Shown piece by piece: positions 12,058-24,300 of a stretch of DNA of 64,000 bases. Below the pieces are notes generated by a model. The model did no database searches, was not told the origin of the DNA, and saw only the letters and a list, made by a program, of their open reading frames with translations. Numbering within the stretch: position 1 is the stretch's first letter; each line of letters begins with the position of its first letter. The translations under genes and the position numbers were made by a program. The DNA comes from Canis aureus (taxonomy: Eukaryota > Chordata > Mammalia > Carnivora > Canidae), in NCBI RefSeq assembly GCF_053574225.1, contig NC_135612.1, forward strand, positions 34,302,501 to 34,366,500, given 5' to 3'.

Positions 12058-12114
12058 TTCTTCTTCTTCTTCTTCTTCTTCTTCTTCTTCTTCTTCTTCT
12101 TCTTCTTCTTCTTC
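12058..12114. repeat. (TTC)19 microsatellite
   Basis: Nineteen uninterrupted TTC units, preceded by a pyrimidine-rich stretch from about 12000. On the GABRG3 sense strand it reads (GAA)19. Such purine/pyrimidine triplet tracts can form triplex DNA and are length-variable. Confidence 0.97.
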
Positions 12115-12477
12115 AGGGGGAGGCATGAAGATAAAAGATAGGGAGCCTGGTTCCATAAATCAATCTGAGCATTTTCTTTGAAACTGGACTGATCACAAAT
12201 CCTTGGCTGCATCTGACACATGTATAAGAACATGACTAATAAGCAGAGGATTAAGCCTGGAAGAGTTGTGATTATAATCTAAAGTGTTTTTATGCAGCCC
12301 AATAGTTTGCTTCTGAATTCAATGGTAAAATATGATGCTTAACTTTAACAACAAAAAGCAACTAGTTAATTCAATGAAACATTGTTTTGTTATCATAGAC
12401 TTATTAAAAACCCTAATTAGTTAGATGGCCTGAGTTCAGAATCCAGCCAGTGCAGTATGGGGCATGAGACCAAACGG

Positions 12478-13781
12478 TGTGGCATTTCTTTCTTTCTTTA
12501 TTTTTTTTTGGGGGGGGTACAATATACTTTATTGATGGTACATGACAAGGTAGGGCTCCCCAAGCCCCTCCCCTTCCTCGGGGTCTGGGATATAAATTGG
12601 AGGTCAGGAGATTCTCCATGTGTTGGGGGATTAAGTTGGGGCAGGGACTTCCCAGAAGCTGAGGGCCTCTCTCTTCCTCTTGTTCTTGCTGGGGCTGGTG
12701 GTCCAGGAGGCTCTTACTCCTTGGAGGCCATGTGGACCATGAGGTCAACCACCCGGTTGCTATAGCCGAATTCATTGTCATACCAGGAAATGAGCTTGAG
12801 GAAGTGGTCATTGAGGGCAATGCCAGCCTCAGCGTTGAAGGTGGAAGAGTGGGTGTCACTGTTGAAGTCACAGGAGACAACCTGATCCTCAGTGTAGCCC
12901 AGGGTGCCCTTGACGGGGCCCTCCGATGCCTGCTTCACTACCTTCTTGATGTTGTCATATTTGGCAGCTTTCTCCAAGCGGCAGGTCAGATCCACAAAAC
13001 TGACAAGTTGGGGTTGGGGACACAGAAGGCCATGCCAGTGAGCTTCCCGTTCAGCTCAGGGATGACCTTGCCCACAGCCTTGGCGGTGCCAGTGGAAGCA
13101 CGGATGATGTTCTGGGCAGCCCTTCGCTGTCATGCCAGCTTTCCAGATGGGCCATCCACGGTCTTCAGGTGGTCATGAGGCCCTCCACAATGCCGAAGTG
13201 GTCATGGATGACTTTGGCTATAGTAGCCAAGCAGTTGGTGGTGCAGGAGGCATAGCTGACAATCTTGAGGGAGTTGTCATACTTTTCACGATTCATGCCC
13301 ATCACAAACATGGGGGCATCAGCAGAAGGAGCAGAGATGATGACCCTCTTGGCCTCGCCCTTCAAGTGAGCCCCAGCCTTCTCCATTGCGGTGAAGACCC
13401 CAGTGGACTCCACAACATACTCAGCACCAGCATCACCCCATTTGATGTTGGCGGGATCTTGCTCTTGGAAGATGGAGATGGACTTTCCGTTGATGACAAG
13501 TTTCCTTTTCTCAGCCTTGACCATGCCGTGGAATTTGCCGTGGGTAGAATCATACTGAAACATGTACACCATGTAGTTGAGATCAATGAAGGGGTCACTG
13601 ATGGTGACAATATCCACTTTGCCAGAGTTAAAAGCAGCCCTGGTGACCAGGCGCCCAATACGGCCAAATCCGTTCATTCCAACCTTCACCATCGTGTCTT
13701 GGGGACGTGGCTGGCACTGCACCAGAAGATGCAGCTGTCTGTTGAATGGGGAGGAGCAGAGAGCCCGATGTGGTGTTTCTT
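12478..13781 (-). pseudogene. GAPDH: GAPDH processed pseudogene
   Basis: Intronless copy of glyceraldehyde-3-phosphate dehydrogenase mRNA. Read on the minus strand, it runs from 5' UTR (about 13768) through the start codon at 13692-13690 to the stop at 12716-12714 and the 3' UTR with poly(A) signal (TTTATT, 12528-12533) and A-rich tail. Recognisable parts are the NAD-binding start (VKVGMNGFGRIGRLVTRAAF), the active-site motif SCTTNC and the C-terminal SWYDNEFGYSNRVVDLM. The frame is broken after MTT: about 22 nt between two CCACC repeats are missing near 13165-13172 (the HAITATQ region), giving an immediate TGA. Further indels occur at 12990-13140. A diverged target duplication (TGTGGCATTTCTT / TGTGGTGTTTCTT) flanks it. 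It cannot encode active enzyme. It lies in the GABRG3 sense direction, so it would be carried in the intron transcript. Confidence 0.97.
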
Positions 13782-15017
13782 ATGATGATCTTTAGGGCTT
13801 CCTTGAGGGACCAACGAAACTACAGAGTTCATTGCATCAACAACATAAGAATGTATGTCTGGTAAAAGCTCTCATCATCATTAAAAATACACAATAATAT
13901 CTCCATAAAGTAGCACTTTATTTCCTGCCAGCACTTGTCCATGTATTATTTGCCTCTACGGGAGAAGAAAATACTAAACATGAGAGAGCAAGAGCAAGTT
14001 CCCTCATCCCTACTAGATTCCAACTTGGTATTGTGACCTCTTTATCTACTAAACTTGAAATGTTTTATGTATGGCTTCAATCATTTGAATCATATTGAGG
14101 CATTGCCCATTGCCTCATTAGTTACACTACAAAATATTTAATGGCATTTGATGACTTCCCTAGGAACTCAAAGTCCTATTAGTACCCACAGGAGAAACAA
14201 TGGAATTATAGTTAGAACTGCTAGAAGTCAGAAGAGCTGAAAAGAGAAATATATATTTTTTAAAAAAATAACAGATATAGAGTGTCAGTCCTTTTACAGA
14301 GAGAAGGGAGCACTGGGGCTATGAGATTCATCCATTTTCAAGCACACAAAAGAATCATTGAGTCTGGCAGACTGGAGCTGGCAGGAGAAAAAGGTTACTC
14401 TGTCCCTACAGCCAGTACCTGTGATTTTACTTAGCATGGGCTCCTGTGCCAGCATCCCTTATTGCTCCTCCTGGGCAGGCACTTACCAGGAATGATCTCT
14501 GTATCACCCTCCCTCCATCTAACAATACAGTAATCCCACAGGGTTCATTGAATTGCTTCGCATGTTAACGCATGGATCTGATGACTTTCTAGAAATCTCA
14601 GGGACCTTTGGAAGCTGAGTGGAGTCCTTCTGGGCAGGAACTGTTTTTGCAACATGCGGCTGACACAGTCGTTAGTTCTAAGTGCCTGTGGAGCTGACAG
14701 CTGTTTGCCAGCAGTACAGTTCCCTGAGCAACATGCCTTGACTTTGTAGAACCTGCAAAGTAGAGGGTTAGCCCTGCCCAGGGGCCTGCCTGATCAGCCA
14801 GTAAGAAAGTGCCCTCACAGACCAAGGAGTGGATTCAAAAAAGTAACCACGCTGCCTCCCCTTCTGAAGACAAACAGAAGACAGAAGAGGGTTTATGTTT
14901 GAAAGATTCCAAGAGTCTTAAGTCCTCCTCTTACGAAAGTTCATGACCACAGTGGTTCAATAGTGGATATTTCAAAAAACCACCTGGATTTTAAATTCTC
15001 CTTCATGTATGTAAACC
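13782..15017. other. Unique intronic sequence
   Basis: Nothing beyond background. The minus-strand frame 14598-14825 has no recognisable family. Confidence 0.4.
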
Positions 15018-15245
15018 AAAGTACACATTTTATTTATTTTTTAAGGATTTTATTTATTTGAGAGAGAGAGAATGAGGAGGAAGGAGGGGCAGAAGGAGAT
15101 AGAGAGAGAGAGAGAGAGAGAGAGAAGTAGGCTCCCTGCTCAGCCCCACTCGGGGCTCAATCCCTGGATCTGGAGATCATGACCTAAGCCAATGGCAGAC
15201 ACTTAACTGACTGAACCACTCTAGCACCCTTAAAGTGCACATTTT
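15018..15245 (-). mobile_element. Older SINEC element
   Basis: Reverse SINEC with an expanded AG tract (about 15061-15125) and a diverged tRNA-like head ending near 15231. The flanks AAAGTACACATTTT (15018-15031) and AAAGTGCACATTTT (15232-15245) are a target duplication with one mismatch, so it is older than the SINEs at 7 kb. Confidence 0.9.
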
Positions 15246-16571
15246 AAAAGTATGTAGTTTCCACTGTTCATCTCTTGGTTTATAACCACGATGAATTGTA
15301 AATGCTTTGTCAATATTCTAGCATTTAATTTTAGAGCATTGATAAAATATTATAATTAATAAAACACTATCTGTTCATAGATAATTTAAGTAAATAAACT
15401 AGAAGGGGAACGTTGTTTTTTTCTCCAATAAGCTTTGACTGCACAGAAGAATTACAAAATTTTTATGTGAGAAATAACAGATACTTAACCAAAGAGCAAA
15501 CCTTTGCACACCCTGGGGACCGGTGCAGAAATTTACACTCTCTGTGGTGCCACCTGGTGGTTTAGTCATCTAACTGTGTTTCTTTACAGAGACTAGGGCA
15601 TTATCATCAGGAAGGCAAAATATTTGAATATGGTTGCAAATCCTTTTGCTTTGCATAATTTACCTTCACACTGTCCCAAGACTACTGTCTTGGAATACAG
15701 GTCTTCTCTCTTGAACATCTAGGCTGGAAATGAAAAAGGGTGTTTGCCAAACTTCTTGAGGTTTCTCGACTAGGTAAGAGAAATGCAGTTGTATAGATTG
15801 ATGGTAGATGAAATTTTAGCCTTCTCTTTGGGACTGGTCATGAGAATAAATCCATAGCTTCAGTAGAGCCAAAGAGGATGTAGGGTTTATTTGCCATATG
15901 CCTTGTTAATATCGCTTTTTAAAACAGATCCAGATGGTCTGAAAATAATCAGACATGTTCGTATCAACACAGCTTTCTATCTCTAACAACTGTGGTGCTT
16001 GTTGACAAGGAGGAAATGAAAGGGACTCAGTCCTGCCAGGTAAGTCTCCCCTGTGCATTGTCACTACATGGTGGGGACAATGCTACCATGAGTGAAGACA
16101 GCAAAAGAAACACTACTGAGAATCTGGGTTTAGAAATTGTTACAAAATAGTGATAAAGATTTGATTTGGAAATACACCCTCATTCCATATTTATTGAACC
16201 ATATTTTCAAATTGGAATAAAAGTTGAAGTTATCTCAGTTATCAATAGCAATTTAGAATTCACAGGCCAACATACTATTCATGTAACTTGTGGAGATTAA
16301 TATAGTGGTGAAGACTGCTATTTGCCCATCAAAATCCACTCCCAGTGTTCTTATCTCTCCCAAACAGGAATGTGGTCAAACAGAAGTAGCTCTGCAGTCA
16401 TATGCTGAAAATGACAAGGAGAATGCATTACCAGCCTGCTTCCTGGAATACTGGAGGAGTCAGAGAAGCCTACCAGCCTGAAATGTTCACCTCCACATTC
16501 CTACATGAGACATTCCTATTCTCTTCAGATCACTGAATTACTTGGAGTCTCTCTCTCTTTCTTTTTTTTAA
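15246..16571. other. Unique intronic sequence
   Basis: Apart from the CTCF-like site at 15547-15560, nothing recognised. Confidence 0.4.
15547..15560 (-). promoter_or_regulatory. Possible CTCF-binding core motif
   Basis: The minus strand reads CCACCAGGTGGCAC, which fits every position of the CTCF core consensus CCASYAGRKGGCRS. CTCF organises chromatin loops and insulators. Sequence match alone does not prove occupancy, and chance matches are expected across a genome. Confidence 0.45.
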
Positions 16572-16766
16572 CATTTTTTTAAAGATTTTATTTATTTATT
16601 TATGAGGGATACACACAAAGAGAAAGAGAGAGAGAGGCAGAGAAATAGGCAGAGGGAGAAGCAGGCTCCATGCAGGGATCCCGATGTGGGACTCTATCCC
16701 AGGACTCCAGGATCATGCCCTGGGCCAAAAGCAGGCACTAAACTGCTGAGCCACCCAGGGATCCCA
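16572..16766 (-). mobile_element. SINEC_Cf-type SINE
   Basis: Reverse orientation: T-rich tail at 16562-16600, GA-rich middle, head ending CCACCCAGGGATCCC. CTTGGAGTTTCTT to the right resembles CTTGGAGTCTCT to the left, a likely diverged target duplication. Sense to GABRG3. Confidence 0.92.
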
Positions 16767-16942
16767 AAAAACCTTGGAGTTTCTTGATACAGCAGCTTAA
16801 TGCTCCCTAACCAACAAATCAAGGTCTACATTTATTTTAATAGTGGCCATGGGATCCAAATTTGTTTTGTGTGTAGGCTTCCCAAATGATTTTACTGGTA
16901 ACAGTGGTTGCATTTAGCTTAAGAGCCTTACAAAAATGCATT

Positions 16943-17269
16943 AAATTGTAACTATGTCGTATAAGTACCGCGCGCTAACCGATTGCGCCACTGGGAATAT
17001 AAATAATAGTGAAAGGGAAAATAAGGGAAGGGAGAAGAAATGTGTGGGAAATATCAGAAAGGGAGACAGAACATAAAGACTGCTAACTCTGGGAAACGAA
17101 CTAGGGGTGGTAGAAGGGGAGGAGGGCGGGGGGTGGGAGTGAATGGGTGACGGGCACTGGGTGTTATTCTGTATGTTAGTAAATTGAACACCAATAAAAA
17201 ATAAATAAATAAAAAAATAAAATTCTAGCATAATCTTACTGCAAAAAAAAAAAAAAATTGTAACTATGT
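16943..17269 (+). mobile_element. Chimeric insertion: antisense tRNA-Ile(UAU) 5' half joined to L1 3' end
   Basis: One insertion bounded by a perfect 15-bp target duplication AAATTGTAACTATGT (16943-16957 and 17255-17269). Left to right it holds: two bases of unclear origin (16958-16959); an antisense match to the first 35 or so bases of the tRNA-Ile(UAU) acceptor, D-arm and anticodon region (about 16960-16994); an L1_Cf-type 3' UTR from 16993, sharing GG with the tRNA part; an A-rich tail; TTCTAGCATAATCTTACTGC at 17223-17242, which the sister L1 tails lack; and a second poly(A). The last two suggest a 3' transduction. The tRNA piece stops at the anticodon, as tRNA halves do. Confidence 0.85.
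16960..16994 (-). pseudogene. tRNA-Ile(UAU) 5'-half fragment
   Basis: On the minus strand this begins CCAGTGGCGCAATCGG, continues GTTAGCGCGCGG and ends TACTTATA. It matches, from memory, mammalian tRNA-Ile-UAU from about base 4 to the base after the anticodon (TAT). The 3' half (variable loop, T arm, 3' acceptor strand) is absent, so it is not a functional tRNA gene. The A-box-like part remains and the B box does not. Confidence 0.85.
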
Positions 17270-18180
17270 GATAGGATGGAGGTAGCAGCTATGGTGGTAC
17301 ACCTTAAACTTACACAATGCTGGGTGTCAATTCTATCTGGGAGAGGGGAGGATACATACTGTAGCAGTACACAAGCAGTTAAGAAGCAATTTTATTTTAT
17401 AAAAAATGGATAGTTACAGACTTTGTGCCAATCACTTATCACTTTAGAATAAGTGAATGAACATACTGGAATCTAATAGACTAAATTAGCCTTCATAACT
17501 ACACGGATACGATCAGACTACATATCTACAGTTACTCTGATTAGTATGAGATGGTGGTTCTTAGGTTCCATTACAGCAATTTGATTTTTAAAAAAGATAC
17601 TTTGAAAGATAGCAACAGATCAAAACAATTGACCATAAATGGGTGTGTAGCCAGAAATTTGGGATTCATAACTTCATTTCCCAAATTCAGACATGCTGTG
17701 ACTTCTGGGAGAGCTTAGCATAGGTTATTTCCTGTTCAAAAGATTTCTCAGAACTTAGTCAAATTGAGAAATCAAGTGATTCAGACCTCTGCTGAGTTTT
17801 TTCACCCTAAAGGAACATCTAAAGCTTAAAAGAAAAAACATAGATAAAAATCTTTACCCTTATCCATAGTTATTTAGTCAGATTCTGTTATCTCTAATCC
17901 CACTGAACAGAGGATAGTTCTGTGGAGAGAGCTGGTTTATGGGCTCTTACCAACCCTCTGCTTCATTCTCAGATGCAGGGTAAACTTGGATACATAGACT
18001 TCCTAGCAGGAACCAGCATGCATCTCTCTTGCTCTCTTCTGGCATATTGAAGAGCTGTGTGATCAGATATCTTGTCATTGTGAGTCATCAAGGGAATTCA
18101 TTAAGATAAAACTTTAAGATCAAAGCTGTTTTTGGAGATGGAACAGATTAGCACACTCTTCAGTAAAAGTCCATGGCCTT
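17270..18180. other. Unique intronic sequence
   Basis: No recognisable exon, RNA or repeat. Confidence 0.4.
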
Positions 18181-18379
18181 GGGATGTCTGGGTGGCTCAG
18201 CAGTTAAGCATCTGCTTTCGGCTCAGGGTGTGGTCCTGGGGTCTGGGATCGAGTCCCACTTTGGGCTCCTTGCGGGGAGCCCGCTTCTCCCTCTGCCTGT
18301 GTCTCTGCCTCTCTCTCTCTCTCTGTGTGTGTGTATGTGTCTCTCATGAATGAATACATAAAATCTTAAAAAAAAAGAA
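18181..18379 (+). mobile_element. SINEC-type SINE
   Basis: Starts GGGATGTCTGGGTGGCTCAG, has GGGATCGAGTCCCAC as B box, a CT/GT stretch (18309-18342) and an A tail near 18370. No clear target duplication was found, so it is probably older than the perfect-flank copies. Antisense to GABRG3. Confidence 0.92.
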
Positions 18380-21300
18380 TATGCATGCTTCTTCAACTTG
18401 GAGGACTATCACTAAGATTCACCGTGAATGTGAGTGAATAAATAGCTTCACATTTGAGCTCTCATGTCATGCAACAAAGCTGACTGCACAGGACAGAGCA
18501 AGGCCTCCTGCCACTAAGTGGAAGCTGGATGTAGTAAGTTTCATTCTGGACATATGTGGAAACTTTTTTTCTTTATCTCTAGGACTTCTTTTAGGCAAGT
18601 AAACTTGGCTTTCCTGTGTTTGGCTTACATGGCAAATATTTTAAGCTATATTGTCTTACACCTACCAACCAGTATTGTAAGTTTCCAAAGAATTAGTACA
18701 TGCTAAAATTCCTTTAAAACAACACCACATTTTTACATAGGAATAGCATGTAGGCGACGCCCAAAGGGAGCACTAAGGATAACCTGGAGAGAAAGACTCA
18801 CTTTCTCCATCACCAGTGCCCTGTGCTGCCCAATCTTTCATATGGTATAGATGCATCCTTCAGGACGGTACAGGCCTACAGATGTATAAGGCACAGATAG
18901 CTGAGCAAAACTCAAATGATTCCATGACACATCCTCTGGAATTATTTTGTTGTAATAGCTCTGAGACATTCTAGCTATTTATTTGCCATTTTCTTCTAGA
19001 AACCAAAAGCCTAAATAACAATAGGTGTTGAAGCCCTCTTGTTAATTAGATTCAAAAAACATTCTCTACTAGAACTACAAGAATAGAAATTGTTTAGTCC
19101 CCTAAAAACTCTGTCTGATCACTTGTCCTAACTAGTTTTGTGCAAAGGACCCAACTAGAAAACGTCTTTATTGAAGTTCTCAGTGACTACAGGGTATAGA
19201 AAGCTTAAGTTTTCTCACAGACCAGCTCATGTCCATGTGCTTCCAAGTAAGATGGAAGAATTGTCCTTGCAAAGAACACCAGTGTAAAATCTGATGACTA
19301 AATAAATAAACAAATAAATAAATAAGTGGAACCAAATACCAAATGCCTCAAAGCAGCCGGACTCTTGCTGGAGGGTTTTATTTTTCCATCTGGACAATGG
19401 ATACAGAAGAGTACTGTCTACTCTAGACTTTGCCTTCATATCTGCAACGCTTTAAGCAAGGAATAGTACAGTCTGAAAAGTGGGAGAAATGGTCTACGTT
19501 CTTACAACGTTCCTTTGAGGAAAGTTCAAGCACTTGTGCAAACAGGAACTGAGTGATATACTGCTCTTTCCTGATCAAAATTTTGGGTCTTAGGAGGAGT
19601 CCATAAAGAAATCCAGAATAATATGTCAGAGCCATTCTTGAAAATCCACTGTTTAACAGAGTTTCATTCATTGCAGAATAAATTATTATGAATATAATGA
19701 AAACTTATTTGCCCACCTCTCCCATCTTCCATATCTATTTGTTTTCTGTTTGCAGTGGACTCCTCTTGGTGGGGCTTAGGGGTTTCCACTTGGCCCATGC
19801 ATAACGTCTGAGTATATGTGACATGATGTACTTCAGGTAGGGGCTTCTCAAAGTTGCTTCCCACAAACTGCAGCATTATTCTCTCACCAACACTAGATGA
19901 CATATTTCGCCTCTTTCCATGGTCCTTTATAGGACTCTGTTATCACCTTTGAGAACATCGTGGCTAATTCCCAGAGTGAATCTTGGTCTTAATTTTTATT
20001 TCAGCACCTGAAACAATGCTTGACCCAGAAAAGAGAGGCAATACACATTTGTTTAATGTCCCTTCCTTTGATTACTGGTTTAATAATTATTTTGTACCTG
20101 TATTTTCTATTAGTGATTCTTCTTTTGCAAATGAAAAAAAATTTTTCCCAGTACTTCTGGTGTGATGGTTGTTTATTTTTCCTTACTAACTTTTGAGAAT
20201 GCTTTTATCTTTGTTCTCAAATCTTTAATAATTTCTATAATCTAACTTTTCCATTGTCTCCTTTAGGTTTCCTAAACATATAATCATATCATTAGCAAGT
20301 AACAATTTTAGAACTAATTTCCCCAAATTATTCACCTATTAGTTCACGTTGTTACTTTTTGTATTTATTGATCTTAACATCCAAAAAACCTGTTCTATTA
20401 TGAAGGCAGAAAGGTAAGGATGTGTCTAAAGCGGGTGTCATAAAACTCTTTTCTGTAATGGTTCAGAGATCAAAAATTTCAGGCTTGCATACACAGAATC
20501 TATCACACATTCTTCTTTTGTTTGGGGGGCTTTGTTGGTATTGCTACTGCTATGTTGTTTGTTTGTTTGTTTGTTTGTTTACAATCCTTTAAAAATGTAA
20601 AGACTTTTCTAAGCTTAGAAGAAGAAAGAAGAAAGACGAAGAAGAGAAGGAAGAGAAAAAGAGAGAAAAAGAAAAAAGAAAAAAACACATCTTGACCCCA
20701 TCTGGCCCATCGGCTGTAATTTACCAAACTTTGCCCAGCTCTAGACCCAGATATGACACTCTCGTTTTAATCATCCCACAAGGGGTCTGTCCCAGGGTCA
20801 CCACAGAAAGGGAACAGTATTTATCTCTTGGGTTTTTGTAGTCAATCTCAATGATTACAAGTGTTTCCTTTTTCGTGTCACAGCTGCTACATTTGCACAG
20901 CTGCACCTCCTCCCTTGATGCAGAACCACCTTACAACCTGTCAAGAAGTCCTGGGAGCTGCAGGTCTTTCAGTGTAATACAGTTTTCCTTGCAAGCTTTG
21001 CCTTTTGTGTTGAGACTGATCTATATGCATTATTATATACTACAGATGTGCAGCACTTTATTGTCCTCACTAGCTTTCTGAATTAAGATCAGAACAGTCA
21101 CAGGAAAGTCACCACAAAATAAACATTTTATTACAAGGAGGGTGCGTTCCTACACTCCTTGTAATATCCAGTCAAGTTCTGAGAGTACTGATTCTGAGAA
21201 AATCTAAAAAACATGAATTTGGCTCTGATAACTTATTTGGAGGAAATTCTATGACAATCTTTACAATTTTTCCTAATGTTATTTGTTTACCTCTTGGGTC

Positions 21301-24300
21301 TAGATTTTACAATTTATCTTTCCTGCAAATTGTCCATTTTATTTAGACTTTAAAAACTATAACAAAACTGTATATTGAATCTTTTCAATTATTGGTTAAT
21401 CTGTTTGCTAAATCTTTTCTCCTATTCATTTGTGGATATTAGATTTCTTCTGTTCTGGAGGTAGCAAAAAGGATGTGGTCTACTTTATGGAGACATTAGG
21501 GGCACTGACATGATTTATTAAGGAGTTACCAGAGAAATGATGTGTCACACACTTGGGATTTTCTATGATTAACCATGCTTTAATCCCCCAAAGTTGGACC
21601 ACAAAATGGTGAGTTTACCCCTTCCTCAAGTACCACATTCGGAGGCTCCAGAGCCAGAAGGCTGAGTTCTTCTTCATAATCTCTCTGGTGGAGGCAAAGA
21701 AGTGAGAAACTTACTCTCAAGATAGCCAGAGACGTCATGATCACAGTAACCCAGTGCCCCAGGAGACAGAGAGCAAGGGTGGTCCATCTCAGGAGTTTTC
21801 TTAGTTAGGGAGCAAGGGAATAAAACTTCATTCCTATCAGACATAACATTTTCATACCTTTCCCTTCTGTCAGCAAAATCATTTGTCTTTCATCCCACAT
21901 AGTAGACAAATGTCTTAACTTTCTCATATGAATTAAGAAATCTCCAAACTTAAAAAGAGTAGAATCACTATATATTAAATATCATACTGCAAGCAAACTA
22001 CTTATGTACAACTATCAGCAATATTATAATGCATAATATATTAACCAGTAGTAATATTTTATTACTATGGTAGATCACAATTTCACTGTAATTATAAATT
22101 ATTAGTTTATAATTTGTTAAAATGAATAGTTTATAAAATATTACAATTAAATACGAAACCTTGTAAAAATTAGGTACTGTCATCAGTTTAGAAATAAAAG
22201 ACATTAAGTACAAAAATAAGACGAGGAAATCTGAATCTTCAAGTTTCAACTCAGCAGCATCTACATTACTTTATATACTTATCTGAGGAAATCTTGCTCT
22301 CATAGGCTAGTAACGATTTTACTGTTAGTAAAATCCATACTCCTCCTAAAGCATGTGCTTTATCCTAAGAATGGCAGAAGAATGGAATGATGCATCCCCT
22401 CCAAGAGGACGGATGGAGGAAGCAGTGTGCCATCATTGCTCAGATGTGGGGAGCCTGCTAATGTTGGCTGGGGCTCTTGGAGCTTATGTTATGGCTGAAC
22501 CTACTCCTGCTCCAGGGGACGGGGTGGACCATCATGTGAAGCCAATGCTGCTGATCTAAGGGGCTAAGAGACAGAGCTTCTCATGCAACAGCATAAGGAA
22601 AAGGAAGCAGTCCAATACAAATTCACTCTTTAATACAGAAATAAAATAGTGTAGTTTTTTTTTTTCTAAAGCTAATGTCATTGGTGTGTTATCCAAGCAC
22701 AAATGGATGCTATTTGAGTTCATGCCTATTATAGAGACTAAATCTCACTTAAAAATCTGCATTGTACACAGGTATTAGAATGAACAGATATACCACAAAT
22801 TACATTTAAACCATCTTCCTCTACCAAAAGACTCTTGCTTTATCTCTGCTTTTGAAAGGCCCATCTCTGAACAAGAGAAACTCACTTGTAATAGGTCTTA
22901 TTTAATATATATATATCAGAGAGCATTGCAAGTACTCAGCATAATTATCTCATTAACTAACAATCGACCCATCTATAACACAGTTTAATAAATGTAAAAT
23001 CGAAGCCCAGGGAGGGCACATAAGTCCTGGATGTGGTCACTCCTAGACTCCTTGCCTCCTTCCCTTCCCTCCATCCTCCTAATGAAAGAAAGCTCCCACA
23101 CATTCAACTCTCCTGAGCTCTAGCAATTTGCACATTTCACTCATCCTTTTTACTTACTTTTTCTTAGAGGGAGTAATTACTAGTCAATAAACGAATTATA
23201 CATATTTACATGTGATATCTGGTATAATTATAAATTCATTTGATAGATGTTTTATTGTGTCCACTTTTCAAGCATGGAAATAAGCAGTATAATATTCAAA
23301 CACTGGAGTTAGAATGTCAGCCCTGATTCATCTTACTCCATGACTGGCAAATGCTCTCATCTCAGCACCTCTGCAGTGCACTGTGCAGTATCCCAATCAA
23401 CCACATGTGTGGCTCCAAACTATTATAATAGGCCCTGAACTCAGGTGAGTGATTGGTAAGGCTCCTGGGAAGGAAATGAGCTACAAATTAGAAACTGTAA
23501 GATTAAAAACTGGAAGACACTAGTATGAACAGTGTGAATAGCATTAGCTAGCAGGTCTTTCTAAAAGATTTTGAAATTGTATGGCTGCCTAATAGTTTGC
23601 ACAGGTGATGCTCTAATTTGTGAGATGATGGGCTGTGTAACCTTATCAAGTAAAAAAACCTACTACTTGAAGGTACAGATTCACTGGAAGATGGGCTGCC
23701 TCTATAATTTGTGGGGCCCACTGCAAAATAAAAATGCAAGGCTGCTTGGTCAAAAATGTAAAAAAAATGTGAAGATAGTGACATAAGAACATTAAGCCCA
23801 TTCAGGGCACCATGGGCCTGCATAAGGAACCCCCTCCCTTCTAAAGGCAGCTCGGCATTTCTCATATGACTCAGTGACTTCCCACTCTCTGATTTCTACA
23901 TTCTTTCTCTAGTGTCTGAATACAGACTTCCTCCAACAGGCTGTGTGCCCCACAAAGGTGTACAGAACCTGGGTTATGGTGACAGGAGGTGCAGGGGCTT
24001 TAAGGCTCATTGAGGAAAGTTGGGAACTGACTATACCTGAAGAATCCCAAGAGTCATGAAGTGAAATAGAGGAGACAGTTGGGGGAAATGGACCATTTCA
24101 TCAAGATCTTCAGGAGGTGAGATATAAACCTTGTCCAGGTGTGGGACAGAGAGTTAGAAGGACCATGCCCTGAGGTGAGATGTGTCAGGTTTCAGGATGA
24201 CAGAGGGCCAAGGGAGATATCGGAGGAGCCAAGTGCTCTGGGCTAATCCCAGGCTTGAGATTCGCCTGGCTGGAGGAGTCTGAGACTACTGGTGCTACTA

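Noticed and set aside
11852..12181. Poly-serine protein on plus (and poly-lysine on minus)
   Set aside because: Produced by the TTC repeat read in frame; no other coding signal.
13132..13785. 217-codon plus-strand frame
   Set aside because: Antisense shadow of the GAPDH pseudogene.
16958..16994. A functional tRNA gene
   Set aside because: Only the 5' half exists; the T arm, B box and 3' acceptor strand are missing and it is bounded by an insertion junction.
22353..22559. Plus-strand 68-codon frame as a small gene
   Set aside because: No family resemblance, no splice or promoter context, and opposite to the host gene.
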